Assembly: GCA_017311185.1 (NCBI GenBank)
Contig: JAESUZ010000980.1
Location: 1,798,001-1,862,000, forward strand
Direction: 5' to 3'
Source: Proteles cristata cristata
Lineage: Eukaryota > Chordata > Mammalia > Carnivora > Hyaenidae
DNA length: 64,000 nt
Part shown: one piece after another, positions 38,336 to 53,900 of the stretch
Numbering within the stretch: position 1 is the first letter of the stretch
How the letters are laid out: each line of letters starts with the position of its first letter
Notes under the pieces: model-generated
What the model saw: only the letters and a program-made list of their open reading frames with translations
The model's database searches: none
What the model was told of the DNA's origin: nothing
Translations under genes and position numbers: made by a program

Positions 38336-41300
38336 CATACATACATACATACATACATACATACATACATACATAAGAGGTTTCTTTCATTTCATTTTAT
38401 TACCCAAACCAGAAGCAAGGCTGGTAAACATGACCATCTAAAATTAGATAAGAGAGGAAAAACAAAACAAAGAAGAGTTTCACAGGTTTAAATTATATTT
38501 CTCAATCAAGGCAAAATTGCAGTAAAATGTAGCCATAACAGAATAAAGCACTTATGGACAAAATATTTGTATCTCTCTTAAGAAGCACATTCACTCGCAC
38601 ACACACACACTATATATGTATATATATGTATGCATACATATATATATATATATACATACATATATATATATATAATGCAAGCTAAAAAGCAATTAGCCGT
38701 TATAAGAAAAACTAAAATATTATGCCCTCCAAATTATAATTTTTCTGCCTTTAAAATACAATTTGTCTAATGTTTATACCTACTTTTCAGATATATTAAG
38801 GAAGCTTATGTTTTGCTTTCTTTTTTTCTTTTCTTTTTTTTTTTTGAGTGCCACCATTTTCTTGCTCTGAATCTCCGAGGCTGCCGGATCATCTGACTCA
38901 GCAACTGTACAGCTTTTTCACCCAATTTAAAGAAACAGCAGCCATCCAAAGAACAATGGCTCCACCCAGTTGCAAATCTTTTTCACCTGTAAAACAAGTA
39001 CTATATTTTAACTTGGAAATAATTGTTAAATGTCCATACAACATGGGAAACTTTGAACTCATTCAGTTTATATTTTATGTAATATATGATTTTTAAAGAT
39101 GTTTATTGAAACTTTGTCCCAGAAGCACATGGCCAAGTTTGTTCTCTCTTTTCCTTCAAAATAATTACAAGGAGTTTAACAGCAAGAGGGCACATCAACT
39201 CACATCATCTCATATCATTGTCACATTGTCCTTCTGTTGTAGAGATTTTATTTTCTCATCATATAGACTGGAGACTAAGGTTCAGATAAGTTGTTGCATG
39301 GTTTGCCAGAATTCACCAGTAATTCATGTATAATTGAACTGGGTGTGCCTCTTGCCCCAAGTGTCCTGACTAACCACTTTATAACTTCCAGATATATATA
39401 TATTCACCTATTAGCTATCTATATATCTATTTCTATATCTATATCATTACAGTTCTCTCTCTTCTAGTTCATTGTTGCTTCATAAGTTGCTTAACTCCCT
39501 GGGATCTCTGTTTTACTCAGCATCAGCCACTCATGTTCCAGTTAATATACAATGATTAAGTGAATGGAAAATTTCTGAAAATTAGGTCAATATAATAATA
39601 ACTGAAGTGTCCTTATGGTCTCAGAAAGCCATTGAATCTCATAATAAAACAAGGCGATTAACATCTTTTAGAATTTGTTTCTTGCCCAGAATAAAATTAA
39701 TACAAAAAGCCCCTTGTAAATTAAGTGTAAATTATTTATTCCCACTTTGGTGTAAGAGCCATAAATGGGAAACCTATGCAGAAGCATAAGAATAACTTAA
39801 AGCACAAAGTAGAAAAGTCACTTTCTTGGAATACATTACTTGTGATTTGATTGTTTACTTAGTAGCTATGTAGTATTAGGACTAAGTATTTGGAACATTT
39901 TCTAGTCTGTAAGCCTGAGACAGCAGCCTATAGTATTCATCTAATAAAAACTAGATAAAATAGTCTATGTAAAGATATGTTGTAAATTTTCATTTGACAT
40001 ACATTTGTCAGTTGTTTTTAACGTGCCAAATTAAACTATGCTCTTAAAAGCACATTAGTTTACTTCTGCAGTAAATGCCTACTTAATTTGGCCTTAATTA
40101 TTCATACAAGCTGGAAATTCCTGACTCCACATTAAAAGATATACATAACATAATAAAAATGTATTTATCAATTCAAATCCCTGCCACATTCCAAGGTGTG
40201 ATGTAAAATCAATGTAAATATGCCTACTTCTTTTTTAACTCAAGTCTGTACAGAAGCTGTGTATGATGGCCTTTACAGAATGACTCTGAACTCTAGTATT
40301 CATAATCATTACATCGATATTAAACAATATTCATGAACCTCTGTTTTCTAAGATGAAAATCAAATTACTTTTAGAAAGGTGAAAAAAAGTTATTGACCTG
40401 ACTTCAATTTATCAAAAAACTCAATAACCTAGAATAATAATTTCTGGAGGGAACATTGAAGTAATGGATTCTTAATTCCTCCAGAATGGTTGCCACAGTC
40501 TGAATATCTGAATCAGTAGTTTTGGCATAGAATTTTGTAAAGAAAATTTTAGTATAAAAAAGTGTATGTGTGTGTATGAAAAAGAGAGAGAGAGAATGCA
40601 AGGAAAGAGGACTAGAAACGTTAGTCATCCTAACAATCTTTAGAATCTCTGCCTTGGAAGGTGGCATGGAATTTATTAGGACCTTGACATTTATTAGTAT
40701 ATCAAAAAGATAAAATGTATTATTTACATTTATTTACAAAAAGATGAAATATATTATACAAAGTTCCTTAAGGTAAAATTGACCTGGGTGTATAAAATTG
40801 GTGTAGTGTAAACATAAAATGTATTCTCTTATCATTGCCTTTTTTAAAATGATGCATGGCAGTTACCATTTTAACTATAAGAAAAAAATATATAAATCTA
40901 TACCTTCAACCCAGAGACTCAAAAGAAAACATGAATGGAGATGTTAAATCTGTGAAAAGAAGGTGCTAAATGTGAATAAGAAGCATTTCCTGATTTATTC
41001 AGTGTTGATTCGTATCATTATGAAGTTGATTCCTTCCACAGGAGTTTAATCACATATTAGGTGAAGAATGTGACTTGCAGAGCAACCCAAAACAAGAACC
41101 ATTTTTAATGATCTTTTATAATATCAGATGACAATTTGGCTCGAAAAAAAAAATTGAACAGTATGACAATAAAGTCCCAAGAAGGCAGGCAGCTTTTAAA
41201 GGGTAATTGTGGGGAGGAGAGCAATTAGTTCTCCATTTGAAGAGGAAAGCTTCAACTTAGATGATTCCCTTGAAATCAGAGTATCCTATGTCACTGTTAA

Positions 41301-44300
41301 CCCAATCAACCATGAACATTCCTACCCCCTACTCCCAAGAGTAAAAACTTAATTATTTCTCTGTGGGTTTCAGTAGTTTCTTTGCATTCTAATAGCACAT
41401 ACATGCATCAGCAACATAAGCAAAAATGGAATATTTCCCCTTTTTTGCCATAAATAACAGACATTTATTTTCTCACAGCTCTGGAGGCTGGAAGTTCAAG
41501 ATCAATATGCCAGCAGCCTTGGTTTCCTGTGAGGACTCTCTCCTAGACTTGCAGACAGCCACCTTCTTGCTGCCTTGTCACATTTTTCCTCTGTGCATGG
41601 CTGCCTGACTCTGGTTCTCTCTTTCTTATAAGGACATCCGTGGTACAGGATCAAGGAGCCACTCTAATGGCCTTAGATTAACTGAATTACTGCTTTGAAA
41701 CCCCTATCTCCCAAGTAACTTACATGGATTAGGGTCTGCCCATATGATCTCATTTTACCTTAATTTTCTCCATAGAGGCCGTATGTCCAAATTAATTAGA
41801 TTCTATACTACTTCCTTTTATTTTAGGTAGCATGTCTCATACAGAATATACTGATAACCACTGTCTTCAGATATTCCAGTTGCTTTATAGTTATACATAA
41901 ATAATTGGATTTCAGCTGCCCACACCCCCACTACCCCTACCTTTGGATGAATAAGAAAAACTTGATTCAAAACCAGTTCTACCACCCATTAAGATCCAAA
42001 GGTTGTGCTATGATCCTGAGACTGTCCATGACTAATGTGCTTGTGGGCTCTTCCTCACTGATGATCACACTCATTGGTGCTTCCTCTATTTCACCCACCT
42101 TAACCCAACTCCTTCAGGGATCTTCACAAAACCCCTTAATGAGCTTTCTCACTTTATTTCAGAGTTGGGGCTGGTGGGTCACCTAAGTGGCTTCGTCGGT
42201 TGAGCATCAGACTCTTGGTTTCAGCTCAGATCATGATCTCTTGTTTCATGAAATGGACTCACCCCACCCCTCCACCCCCCGCATTGGGCTCAGTGCTGAC
42301 TGTGCAGAACCTGGTTGGGATTCTCTCTCTTCTGCCCCTCCCCTGCTTGTGCGCTCGCTCTTGTGCGCTCGCTCTCTCTCTCTCTCTCTCTCACTCTCAC
42401 TCTCAAAATAAATAAATAAACAAACAAATAAATAAATAAATAAGAGTTGGGGCTGGAGCCAGAGCCATGGAGGGGCATTTTTCTCACACCCCTCTTCTCA
42501 ACACTCCCCCCACTTTCCCTCACTTCTTTTCTTTCCTTTCCTTTCCTCTTCCCTTTTATGATTATGACAAATTCCTCTCCTTATCACAGCAGAGCAGATT
42601 AATAATTTCTCTAGCTTGACGATACTCTTGGGTCCCACCCTGTGCCTTAAGTGGCTTATTAAAATATTTCTTCACCCAAATATATTCAGAGCTCTCTCTA
42701 ACAGGAATGCTGGTGAATACAACTTTCTCTCCCTCATTGTAAGTACAGAAGTCAGCTCCTACTTCTGATCCACCCCCCATGTTCATTCTATACATCCATA
42801 ACTTTGTGTTGGGGCAGCCCCCTGAATGCCTTCCCTTAGAGGGAAGCTTCCTGAGCTTGCAGGATACCAGCAAGGCTGCTTGCCTGGTACAGCTACAGCT
42901 AGGCAGTGATCAGCAACATGGTTGTGCAAAGTGACTCCACCCACTCTACACATCTTTATTTCACTGAGATGCAAAACTCCCCCCCACCCCCCGCCCAGCC
43001 CTGTGCAAAAGCTCAGCAGTTTCCCCATACACAACTGTCATTACCCACCAGGAAAATTTGTAGCTACAGGCAGACTTTTTAAACCTGCGTCTTCCAGACT
43101 TCTGAGTTTTCTCAACTCACAGTGTTCCTGCAGCCAAGAAATTCTGTCTTGCCACACAGAAAAAAAATTCTCTGAATATTTGTGTCTCATTCAGTTCAGC
43201 AGATCACAAAGGATAAACAGCCACGCTTTCTTTGAATTTGGCTTCAGAAGTGTGTCCATCAATCCAAGTGATCCTGGCTGCAAGAGACCTCAGAATTCAT
43301 CAGCCTAGGACCCAATTCCTCCTGTTAAGGCTCTTTATGTTTTCCTTCTTTCATGTCCCTTCTGTCACTTTCCTTAGTCCCCAGTCCTATTCAATTACAC
43401 ACTCCCATTAGGACTCAAATACCAGATGGTGTCCCATGATTTGACAAAAACTCCCCAAATGAAAGTAAAGATGCTGACTCAGTGTGAGGGCACTCAGGCT
43501 ATCCAGTACTTTCAACTCTTGCATCTGCAGTGCAGGAACACACCTCATGGAATGGGTATGTGCACAGTGAGTCTGGCAAGGATGTCATCATTCTTATCAG
43601 AAGCCACCAAGTCCTGGAGCACCTGGGTGGCTCAGTTGGTTGGGCGGCCGACTTCGGCTCAGGTCATGATCACACGGTATGTGGGTTCGAGCCCCGTGTC
43701 AGGCTCTGTGCTGACAGCTAGCTCAGAGCCTGGAGCCTGTTTTGGATTCTGTGTCTCCCTCTGTCTCTCTCTGACCCTTCCCTTCTCGCACTGTCTCTCT
43801 GTCTCATAAATAAATAAAAAACATTAAAATTTTTAAAAAAAGAAGCCACCAAGTCCTTAGTTTCGGTTACTCTAGTCTTCAAAATGAAAGATCATGACAT
43901 CTCAGTTTTCCCCATTCTAAGCCACTGAGCCAGCCATTTTTGGTAGTTCTCAGAACTTCTTGTCAAGAAAATACGTCTGCTCCCTGGCCAAATATCCCCC
44001 TGGGTCTGTTTGCAAAAGGATATTCTTTGGGTACAATATTTGAGTACCACTGCATTTCCTTTATACCTGCCTCATTATCTTACAGGAATCTATCTGTTCT
44101 TTGTTTGGAAATGTGCTGATTGTGGAGCCTGGTAAACCTCAGGCTGAAAACAAGAGATTTATGAGCTGTCCTCCAGTTCCTGTCTGCCCTCCTCTGTGGC
44201 CACAACCCCAAAAGATCAGTCCCTGAAACAGGTTTTGGTGTCAACTCTGAAATTCTGCTTTTTAAGAATGTACCATAATGAAACCTTGGAAATACCATGC

Positions 44301-47300
44301 AAAGTTTGACCCTGTCATACCCCTGAGGATCACATGCTCTAACTCAACTTAAAGGGACCATATTCAGCATTCGAGTAGAGAGGCTTACAGTTGGAGATGA
44401 CACCATCATTTGTATTTGTATAGGATGTAAAAATGAAGGACCATTAATTTTATATCATTAATTGAAGAGCGGAAGTCTTAAACCTCTATAATTGTCTTTG
44501 GTGAATACATTTCAGAGACATCTTCACAAATGAGCCTTGTGTGTGACTGCACCGGCCTGTAGATGCTAGAGTAAAAGCAAGGCTCCACGCTGCCCTCTTC
44601 AAGGTGCACGGGTTAGCTTATCATTAAGTTAAAAGCTTAACTTAAATCTGAATTGCTTCCTCTGACTGGAAGTAAGACGTGTGTGGATCCCAGGCTCCTG
44701 GGAGGATAGTGTGCCTGGAAGAGGGGTATTCAGAGCCTCATGGCATGTTTCTGAGCCCCTGAGACAGAGGACAGAGAGGAAGCCCTGCAGCCTTGGGATG
44801 TAGGTAGGGTCTCCATATAGCCTCCCAACACCCTGTTCTCCCGCCTGTCAGCACCCCCACCAGGACCTGGCGCCATCTTGTTCCTGATTTCATCCCCATG
44901 CCCTCCCCACATTCTACATTTACCAGTCCCGTATGTCATTCCCACACACCAAACTTGACACAATGACTGTGGGCCCACATAGAACAATCGCACTCAACAA
45001 ATCACTCTGTAGTGCTACCCAGCTGACTGGCCTGCAACCCCAGGACAGCATGGAGAGTAGTACTTCTAAAGTTTATACAGCAGACCATAGAAAACCATTT
45101 GAGTGACCTATTACCACGACCCCCCCCCCAACAAAAGTACAATAAATTATATGGTTTGGAGGGGGGTGGATAGGCATGAAACAGGCAGTCAGCCCTGTGG
45201 TCACAAACAACATGAAGCCAAGGTCAAATGCATCTGTCAGAATCATGATGGTCCATCTTTGCTTCCATGTGAGTGGGTGAGGGGACAGGGTAGCACATTA
45301 GGGATAGAAGGATTGAGCAAGGAGTAAGTGATGTCCAAGTGTTAATAGCTGTTTGGGAGTTCTGTTAATTATGCCAACATGCAAATTTATCACTTGAAAA
45401 ATTATGAGCCTCTTTTGAACCTTAGAGTCACAAAATCCCCCTGGTATGCAATTTAGGGTTCCTGGGGGGGAAGGTTAGGAGTCACTAGGGTAAATAAAGC
45501 AAAGCACTAGCTAATGAGGTACCATGACATGCACACACACACTCAGCTGAAAAGGCCCGGTCTCCAGAGGCTGGGCAGAAGTGACAATCCCAGGAGGAAT
45601 TTCAGTTACCCAGGTGCACAGATTGGGGAGGAACTTGGGACAAACAGGCCCTTTAAGATGGGTTATACTTGGGAACCTTGTCTGACTTTATGATAAGCTT
45701 CTGTAGGTATAAGGGGCTCAACTCAGGATAGTGGTGGCTTCCACTAAATTCCTATATGCTGCATAGCTCAATTTGCTCTTTGTTTCATGCTTCATTTTCT
45801 TAGTTTGGTATATATTCTTTTCTCTTCACTCCTATCTTGAGGTCGATTTTGCATACAACAGACTATGTATATTTAAAGTATACAATTTGATGTGTTCAAA
45901 TAAGTTTGATACACACACACAAATACACACAGTCAAGATACCAAGCACTCCTATCATTTCCAGAGTTTACATTTTTCACCCAAAGTTCATGCTTTGCAAT
46001 GAAGAGGGTAACGTGTTTGAAAGGAGAAAATCTGTCTTTTCAGGAGTAAAAAGAGGAAGGTTAGGAATAGAGGTTTAGAGTAGGTAAACTTTATAATTCC
46101 TCAGTTTCGCATATAGTTTCCCCTGTTGTACCTGATATTTGAATTGCACACCAGGAATGGTGGTGAGTGGCAATGAAGCAGAGAAAACATTGAACACTGA
46201 CATACTCATTGTTACTTTCCATGATTTAACGAAGGTTTTTGTGGAAGTTCTTTTGTTTTACACAGAGAACTTTATTACAAAGAAGCTCTGTTTTCCAGAG
46301 GTTAGAATTCAAAGAAGACAAAATCAGACCTTTTGGAAGAGAGTTAGCTCGTTTAAACCTTAGATACCAGCCAGAATGTATAGTAATGAACAAAAAAATA
46401 CTCCAGAGGAATTTGACTTTGATGGCCTAAATTAATAACATGAGAGTAAATGCCATGTCTATTCTCAAAAAAAAAAAAAAAAAGCAAGTTCTATTTACTG
46501 AGCCTACTGTGTGCTTAGACTTTTATATATCTGACATTCTTTATTCTTTATAATAACCCTATAAGGTAAGCTTTATTTTCCCCACTTTGAGAGGTGGGGA
46601 AATGGAGGCTCAGAAAGCTTCCATAATTTATTCAAGCCCACAGAGCTGGTAAATGAGGGATGAAGTCTATCAGGCTATCCAGAATGGGACTGTCCCATTA
46701 TCATGCTGCATTTGTGTCTCCTCCAAGATTAGGAAGGATATGGTTGACAATCTCACCAACCACACCTGTCCAAGTCAGAGTAAATAGTAACCATAGAAAG
46801 ATTATGGAGAGAGGATTGATTCAAAACCTGCAGCAAATATTTATTAACTGTGTAAACATAGCAATGTACCACCCCTCCATTTTATTATCTGTAAATCAAG
46901 GGGGTAGCTTTTTGAAAAGCAATTTTGCAATATGTGTCAAGAGTCTTATACTTTGTGAAAAACTGCAATACTGTTTATTGTATCAATTAGAAACACCTTA
47001 AATATCTGACAACAGAGTCATCATTAAGTAAACTGTAACATTGTTTCAGTGGAATGAGTTGCAGCTGTTAAAAGTAGTGTGTATAAAGTTATTTTGGGGG
47101 AGAATTTAGGAAAATGTTTTAATAATAAGTGAAAAGATAGTTTATTTCAGAATTGTGTTATATTCACAAGAACTAAGCGAGGAAATATTTCAGAATGTTA
47201 ATAGTCATTGCTCCTGTGCAGTGTCATTTTTCATTTTCTTTATGCATCTCATTCCTTAAAAATTGTTGTGCACATGAACTAAAATCGAAAAAATTGTTCA

Positions 47301-47942
47301 AAAGTAATAGAGTTAAATGACTCTTAAAGGACATCAAGATCCAAATTTCCATCATTATGTGTATTTTTAACCAACAATACATCACTGAGAAACATAGTAC
47401 TTCCAGAAAGTGGAGATCCTGTCACCTTGGGCCAGGATCTGCCACCTACTTCTCAATTCTCAAAGAAAAGAAAACATTGGTGAGTTGCCCAGCGTGTCCT
47501 GTACAAATCAGTCAACAGGGAGACACACCAGGGAGAATATGGACTTCTCAGACAGAACTGCCAACCCAGTTAGTTTGAGTTCCATCTCCTTGTGTATATT
47601 GTTCCTGAAACACTCTGGGCTTCTCTTATGATCTATGAAGGAAAGATAATACCCTCTACCCCACAAGACAGTTGTGGGATTAGAAATGACATATGTAAAG
47701 CTGCTTAATGCTTGTCACATAGTTGGGGTTCAATAAATGGTAGCCATTATGATTTTCTTGGCAATTTTGAATGAATTTCCTATTCTGTCTGTTTCTCTCT
47801 CCTCTAATTATATATCTTACTACTTATTTTGTTCCTTGGGATGAGGCTAATTATCAGTATGTCTACAGGTAAAAAAAAATTATACATGTACACACAAATA
47901 CACACTCTAGATAGATACAGATAGATACATAGATGTACATAA

Positions 47943-47989
<47 letters not shown>

Positions 47990-50900
47990 TAGTATTTTAG
48001 TTTTCTCAACTGGCCAAATAGATATAAGTAATTCACCTCAGAAACTTTTCCATACACAAAAGCAGACACTTACAAAATGGTTGAATTTGGGAATGATTAT
48101 TTTCACGAGCTGCAGAGACCCCTCATTTCATAAGAAACTGCTCTATAGATACCTTACAATGAGCTCCTTACATAGCTTTGAAATAATATTTGTTTTTCAC
48201 ACAATTTAGAAAAGATATCTGCTATACAACATATAATACACTTCTAAGTTATCCTCAAAATGATCTGGGAAGACAATAACTACTGCAGATTCTGTACCCA
48301 GTTAATACTTTAGAAACTAAAATTGGAAAATTGTGACTTGCCTATAATAATGCATCAAGTTTATAATAAGTGAAGGCATTTTGAGTTTCATGTTCCTTGC
48401 CAAAGCCTTGTCTGAACAAGAAGAGAAAAATTACAGTAATTCTGAGTGAACAGAGACATCATAGAGTCCCTAAAAGAGCACCTTACCTATACCAGGCACT
48501 CAGCAATTGTGCTATATTGAAGTTGGTTAGAGAATATTAAAAGGGAGACAGAAACATCCTCCATCTTGAATTTTCCATAGAGCTAATCCTGAATCCCTTC
48601 CTCAGCAAACTTGTTTAGAGGTCTGCTCTTTTCTCTCAGGGGTCTCCCTTTCATGTTAAAAGTGTTTTCTTCTTGTAGGAAAGTAAATAAAGGGAAACTT
48701 TATCTTTAATTCTTTTCCATTTTTCATCCGAGGAAGTCCTTTCCCATTTAAAATACCCAGACTGAAACTTGAACCCTCAGAAGTCTTACCTAGGGGCACT
48801 TTAAGAGAGGAGCATGTTCCTTGGATGAATAATAATCTTTTGAGGCAATCACTAATATACTTGCTTTGTAGATGAGAATATTGAAGCCAGAATAAAGTAT
48901 GACTTGTTCAAGGTGATAGGTGGCAGAGGTAGGCCTGGGGTTCTTTTTTCCTTAAGTTATTAACTTCTTCTAAATTAAAAGGGGCACATGAAATTATTAT
49001 TCCATTGCCTTAGTCTTCGATAATCCTCTACTGCACCCAGCATTCAATCCTAGAGCCCTTCTATTCTGTAGTCTGGCTTGACCCAGTTATGTCCAGAAGC
49101 TCTATTACACAGCATAGCTTGCTCTGATAAGCTATTTCCTGAGAAACTCTCCTTAATTATGGGATCCTCTCCATACCCTGAAGCGTCTTTTCCCTGGTAA
49201 CACAGGTCTGGGGTGTTAGTTACCCAATTTCATTTTCCTTTTCCTATACTATTAATGTAGACTCCCCTCAAGAGCTCATTCCATTTCAGAACCACCGCCC
49301 TCTTTCAGAGAAGCAAACACGCTGATGGTTGTTACCAAAACATTCTCTTGACTTGGACCCTTCTTTTTTTTTGAGCTACAGCTTAAAGCCAAGCAGCTGA
49401 CATACAGCCTGTATTCAGTTGCTCTTTGTCAAAGTTATGAATGATGGTTTTCAGAAAGATAACTCTTATTTGTCTAATAAATTTATTATGTTTAATTAAT
49501 TAGAATGGCTAATGTATGCACATAGTACAAAATTCAAACATTACAAGTTGCAAAACATGAAAAAAAAAAAGTCTCCTGGCCATCCCAGTTCCTCATTTCC
49601 TCTCCCAAAAGTTAACAGACTTTTCTATATCTTTCCAGAGATATTCTATGTATATTTTATTTTAACCTCAAATTATATTTTGAACAATTGTTTAATAACA
49701 ATGCTAATATTGAATATGGTAAAGATATTTATGCTTTCTTTTTAAAAATGTTAAATGTTTTTTATTCATTTCTCAGAGAGAGAGAGAGAGAGAGAGAAGC
49801 ATGAGCAGGGGAGGGTCAGAGAGAGAGGGAGACACAGAATCTGAAACAAGCTCCAGGCTCTGAGCTGTCAGCACAGAGCCTGACACAGGGCTTGAACTCA
49901 CCAACCGTGAGATCATGACCTGAGCCAAAGTCAGACACTCAACCGACTGAGCCACCGAGGCACCCTGATATATAATATGCTTTTAAAAACAGCTTTTATG
50001 GGGCGCCTGGGTGGCTTAGTCGGTTAAGCATCCAGCTTTTGCTTAGGTCATGATCTCGCGGTTCGTGGGTTCGAGCCCCGCGTCGGGCTCTGTGCTGACT
50101 GCCAGTTCAGAGCCTGGAGCCTGTTTCAGTCTGTGACTCCCTCTCTCTCTGACCCTCCCCTGCTCACGCTGTCTCTCTCTCTCTCCTAGAAATAAATAAA
50201 AATGTTAAAAAAAAACAGCTTTTATGTTCATCTCACTTGATATAATAACCTCATGAAGTATAACAAATAGAGCAAGATAGATCTCATTTTAAAGATATGG
50301 ACATTGAAGCTAAAAATAGCCTCAAAGGAGTTCATAGCCAAATGACAATTCACTAGATACATCAGGACTGTCATTCGGTTCCAATTCAGAGCTATTTCTC
50401 CAACACCTTTTATTTTTCCAGTAAAATTTTATCCTATGACATGTTTGCACTCAATGCATATCATATCTTGCCAATCCTGCAGTGCCTTGTTGGAATCAGA
50501 AGCTAATTTCAGAATACTACCTTCTTAAATATTTTTGTATTTCCTCCTGTTGATGTGTTAGATTAATAAATAGTCCCATCTAGAATTACTACTCTTTGAT
50601 TTGTAGGGTTACCAGGGTGGCACCATTGCAAGGCTTTCTTTAATTTAAAGAAAATAGTCACATGCTCCTGCAGTGCCACAATCTCCGCTCTAGCTGGGTT
50701 CTCCAGGCTGCTGAAATGTTTCTCTAAATCCTACTCAGCCCATCCCTTTGTCATAATAACAGATACTCTAAATCTTCACCACTCTCACTTTCTTTTTTTA
50801 ATATAATTTTTTCTTTAAATTCCAGTTAACATGCAGTGTTTTATTAGTTTCAGGTGTACAATTTAGTGATTTATCACTTACATACAACAAGTGCCCTCCT

Positions 50901-53900
50901 TAATCCCTATCCTATCACCCATTTAACCCATCCTCCACCCAACTCTTCTCTGGTAACCATCAGTTTTTTCTCTATAGTTAAGAGTCTTGGTTTTTCTCTT
51001 TCTTTTTTTACCCCATGATCATTTGTTTTGTTTCTTAAATTCTACATATGAGTGAAATGATATGGTATTTGTATTTCTCTGATTGACTTATTTTGCTTAG
51101 AATAATACTCTTAGTTCCATCCACATTGTTGCAAATGGCAAGATTTCATTCTTTTTGATGGCTGAGTAATATTCCATTATATATTCCAATATATAATTCC
51201 ATTATATATGAGTATATATAATACACACATACTCACACACATGCCCTACATCTTTTTTATCTGTTCATCAGTCAATGAGTCAATGGACATTTGGGCTCTT
51301 TCCATAATTGGCTACAGTAGATAATACTGTTATAAACATCAGGGTGCATGTATCCCTTCAAATTAGTATTTTTGTATCCTTTGGATAAATACCTGGCAAT
51401 GCAATTGCTGAGTCATAGGGTAGTTCAATTTTTAATTTTTTGAGGAACCTCCATACTGTTCTCCAGAATGACTGCACCAGTTTGCATTCCCACCAACAGT
51501 GTAAGAGGGTTTCCCTTTCTCTGCATCCTGGCCAACACCTGTTGTTTCTTAATTGTAGCCATTCTGACAGGTGTGAGTTGATCTCTCATTGTAGTTTTGA
51601 TTTGTATTTCCTTGATGATGATCGATGTTGAGCATCTTTTCATATGTCTCTTGGCCAACTGTATATCTTCTCTGGAAAAAAACATATCCATTCATGTGTT
51701 CTGTACATTTTTTAAGTGAATTATTTGGTTTTTGGGTGTTGAGTTTTGTAAGTTCTTTATATACTTTGAATACTAACCCTTTATCAGATATGGCATTCAC
51801 TCTCACTTCCTAATCCACCATCTTATCCTCACTGCAAACAAGCCAGCCACTTTGTTCATGAAAGGAAGTGCTTCAACTTCCTCCATGCCTTGACCTTTTC
51901 TTCTTTCTCAAATCTAGCTGTGTCTCCTGCGTCCAAATTTATGACCCTCTCTGTGTCTTGTATTCCATTTCTTCCTGACTTTTTAAGATCCTCAGAAATT
52001 CTTTATCTTGCCTGGGTCCTCAACTTTCCTTTTTTTTCTCTCTTCTAGTTGTCCTTCTCTTCACCTGGCACCTTTCCTTGTGTGTGGCCAAGCCTCATCC
52101 CTGCCTCCCTTCACCCTACATTGCTGTGAACTGTGACCGCTAAACTGGGAAAGAAGTCTACACAGTGTCCCACTTCCTTGCCATCCCACTCACTCCTGGT
52201 TTTCCTTCTGACAATCCGAGCAGCCCTTCCCAGCCTCCTCTGAAGGCTCATCTTCCAGGAGTTTATTTCTCCAGCTTCTCACCACGGTGTTCTTGAACTT
52301 CTATGCCTTTTCACATGCCCTCACCTTTGCCTGGAACATCTTGCTCTCCTTTTATGTCTTAAAGTCCTGCACCTTTTGCCAACGCTAGGGTCGGCTTTCA
52401 GCATCCATGCAGCCTCTGCCTGAGTCACCAGAAGTTTGGTTCCTTTTTCACTTTCTTGTGTCATCCTCTGCTTCCTTTTGCTCTTCCACACACATTACAT
52501 GCAATGCCACATTTAATACCTACAACAGCTCTTTGAGGCATCTGTATCTCACGTATACAGATGAGAAAGCAAACCCAGATACATTAAGTAACTTTGTTCA
52601 AAGTTATAGGAGCATTAAATGAAAAGTACAGGCTTGAATCCAGGTGGTCCTATTCTAGAACCATTATGTTTAACAACCCTCCACCTCCATGTTCCACCAT
52701 TAGCCTCATTCATTTAAATGAATTAATGAGTGTTAGGGGTTTTTTTTTTTCTTTAAAAAAATGGATCAAAATTAAACAAGTTTAAATTTCATGGCATAGA
52801 TTTCCAAAACTGCCAAGGCAACACTGACCTAAATAAGGCCATGATATTCTCAAGAAGAAAAAAAGTAAGTTTGGGAATGATAATAATGATATATAGGGAC
52901 ACCTGGGTGACTCAGTGGGTTAAGTGTCTAATTTTTGATTTTGGCTTAGGTCATGATCTCACTGTTGGTGAGTTCAAGTCCCGCATGGCGCTCTGCACTG
53001 TCGGCGTGGAGCCTAATTGGGATTCTCTGTCTCCTGCTCTCTATGCCCCTCCCATCCTCCCTCACTCTCAAAATAAATAAACTTAAAGATAATAATAATA
53101 ACAATAATATGTAATAAGTTTAGGATTCAAAAAGGTCTTTGGTGTATATTATCTCATTTTATCAACTTATGAAATATATTATGATTCCATTTTACACGTG
53201 GTGTATCTGAGGCTGGAATAACCAGCACCAAGTTGTATTTTGTGTCTTCTGAACTACTGGCCTTCAAGTCTGCGCTGATATGGAAGAGTAAATTGGGAGT
53301 ATGTAGGCTCTTTAAAAGAAAAAGGAGGAGAGTTTTACACTATTATTAACTACTTATTTATGCAAGATTTCTAACAGTGTAGGGGATCAATTTCTAGAAC
53401 AAAAAGGCTACACCCAAGGATGCCATAATCTTTTGGGAGTTCCACTGTAAGTGTCAGAGTTTGTCTATACCTGTCTAAAACCTGTTCTTGGAATAAGTCA
53501 ACCTCCATGTCTGTATGCAGTTCATCAGGGGATGTTTTAATATGGTTCCTTCATTTCCTTACACAACAGCCCAGTATATTGCCCAAGAGTTAAATGAGTT
53601 CTTTTTTTTTTTTTTTAATGTTTATTTAGAGAGAGCTATAGCACTGGTGGGGAGAGGGGCAGAAAGAGAGGGAGACACAGAATCTGAAACAGGCTCCAGG
53701 CTCTGAGCTGTCAGCACAGCCAGATGCGGGTCTTGAACTTGGGAATGGCAAGATCATGACTCGAGCCAAAGTCGGACGCTTAACTGACTGAACCACCCAG
53801 GCATCTCTTAATGAATTGGATGTAGGATTCCATTGTTGAGTGTTCAAAGAATTTCTGAATTCCCTAAAAGTTACATTCAGAAATACATGTGCAAATGAAC

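Noticed and set aside
38295..38375. Regularly spaced short repeats suggesting a CRISPR-like array
   Set aside because: Simple GATA/CATA tandem units without spacers in a mammalian genome.
42187..42415. Frames rich in Ser-Leu, and similar ones at 8376, 11335, 11838, 43426, 49773, 53626 and 57722
   Set aside because: They are translations of felid SINE bodies (CT- or GA-rich); they recur at every SINE copy.
51425..51806. Protein-like - strand frames of 88 and 85 codons
   Set aside because: These are broken pieces of L1 ORF2 in a 5'-truncated element, not host genes.
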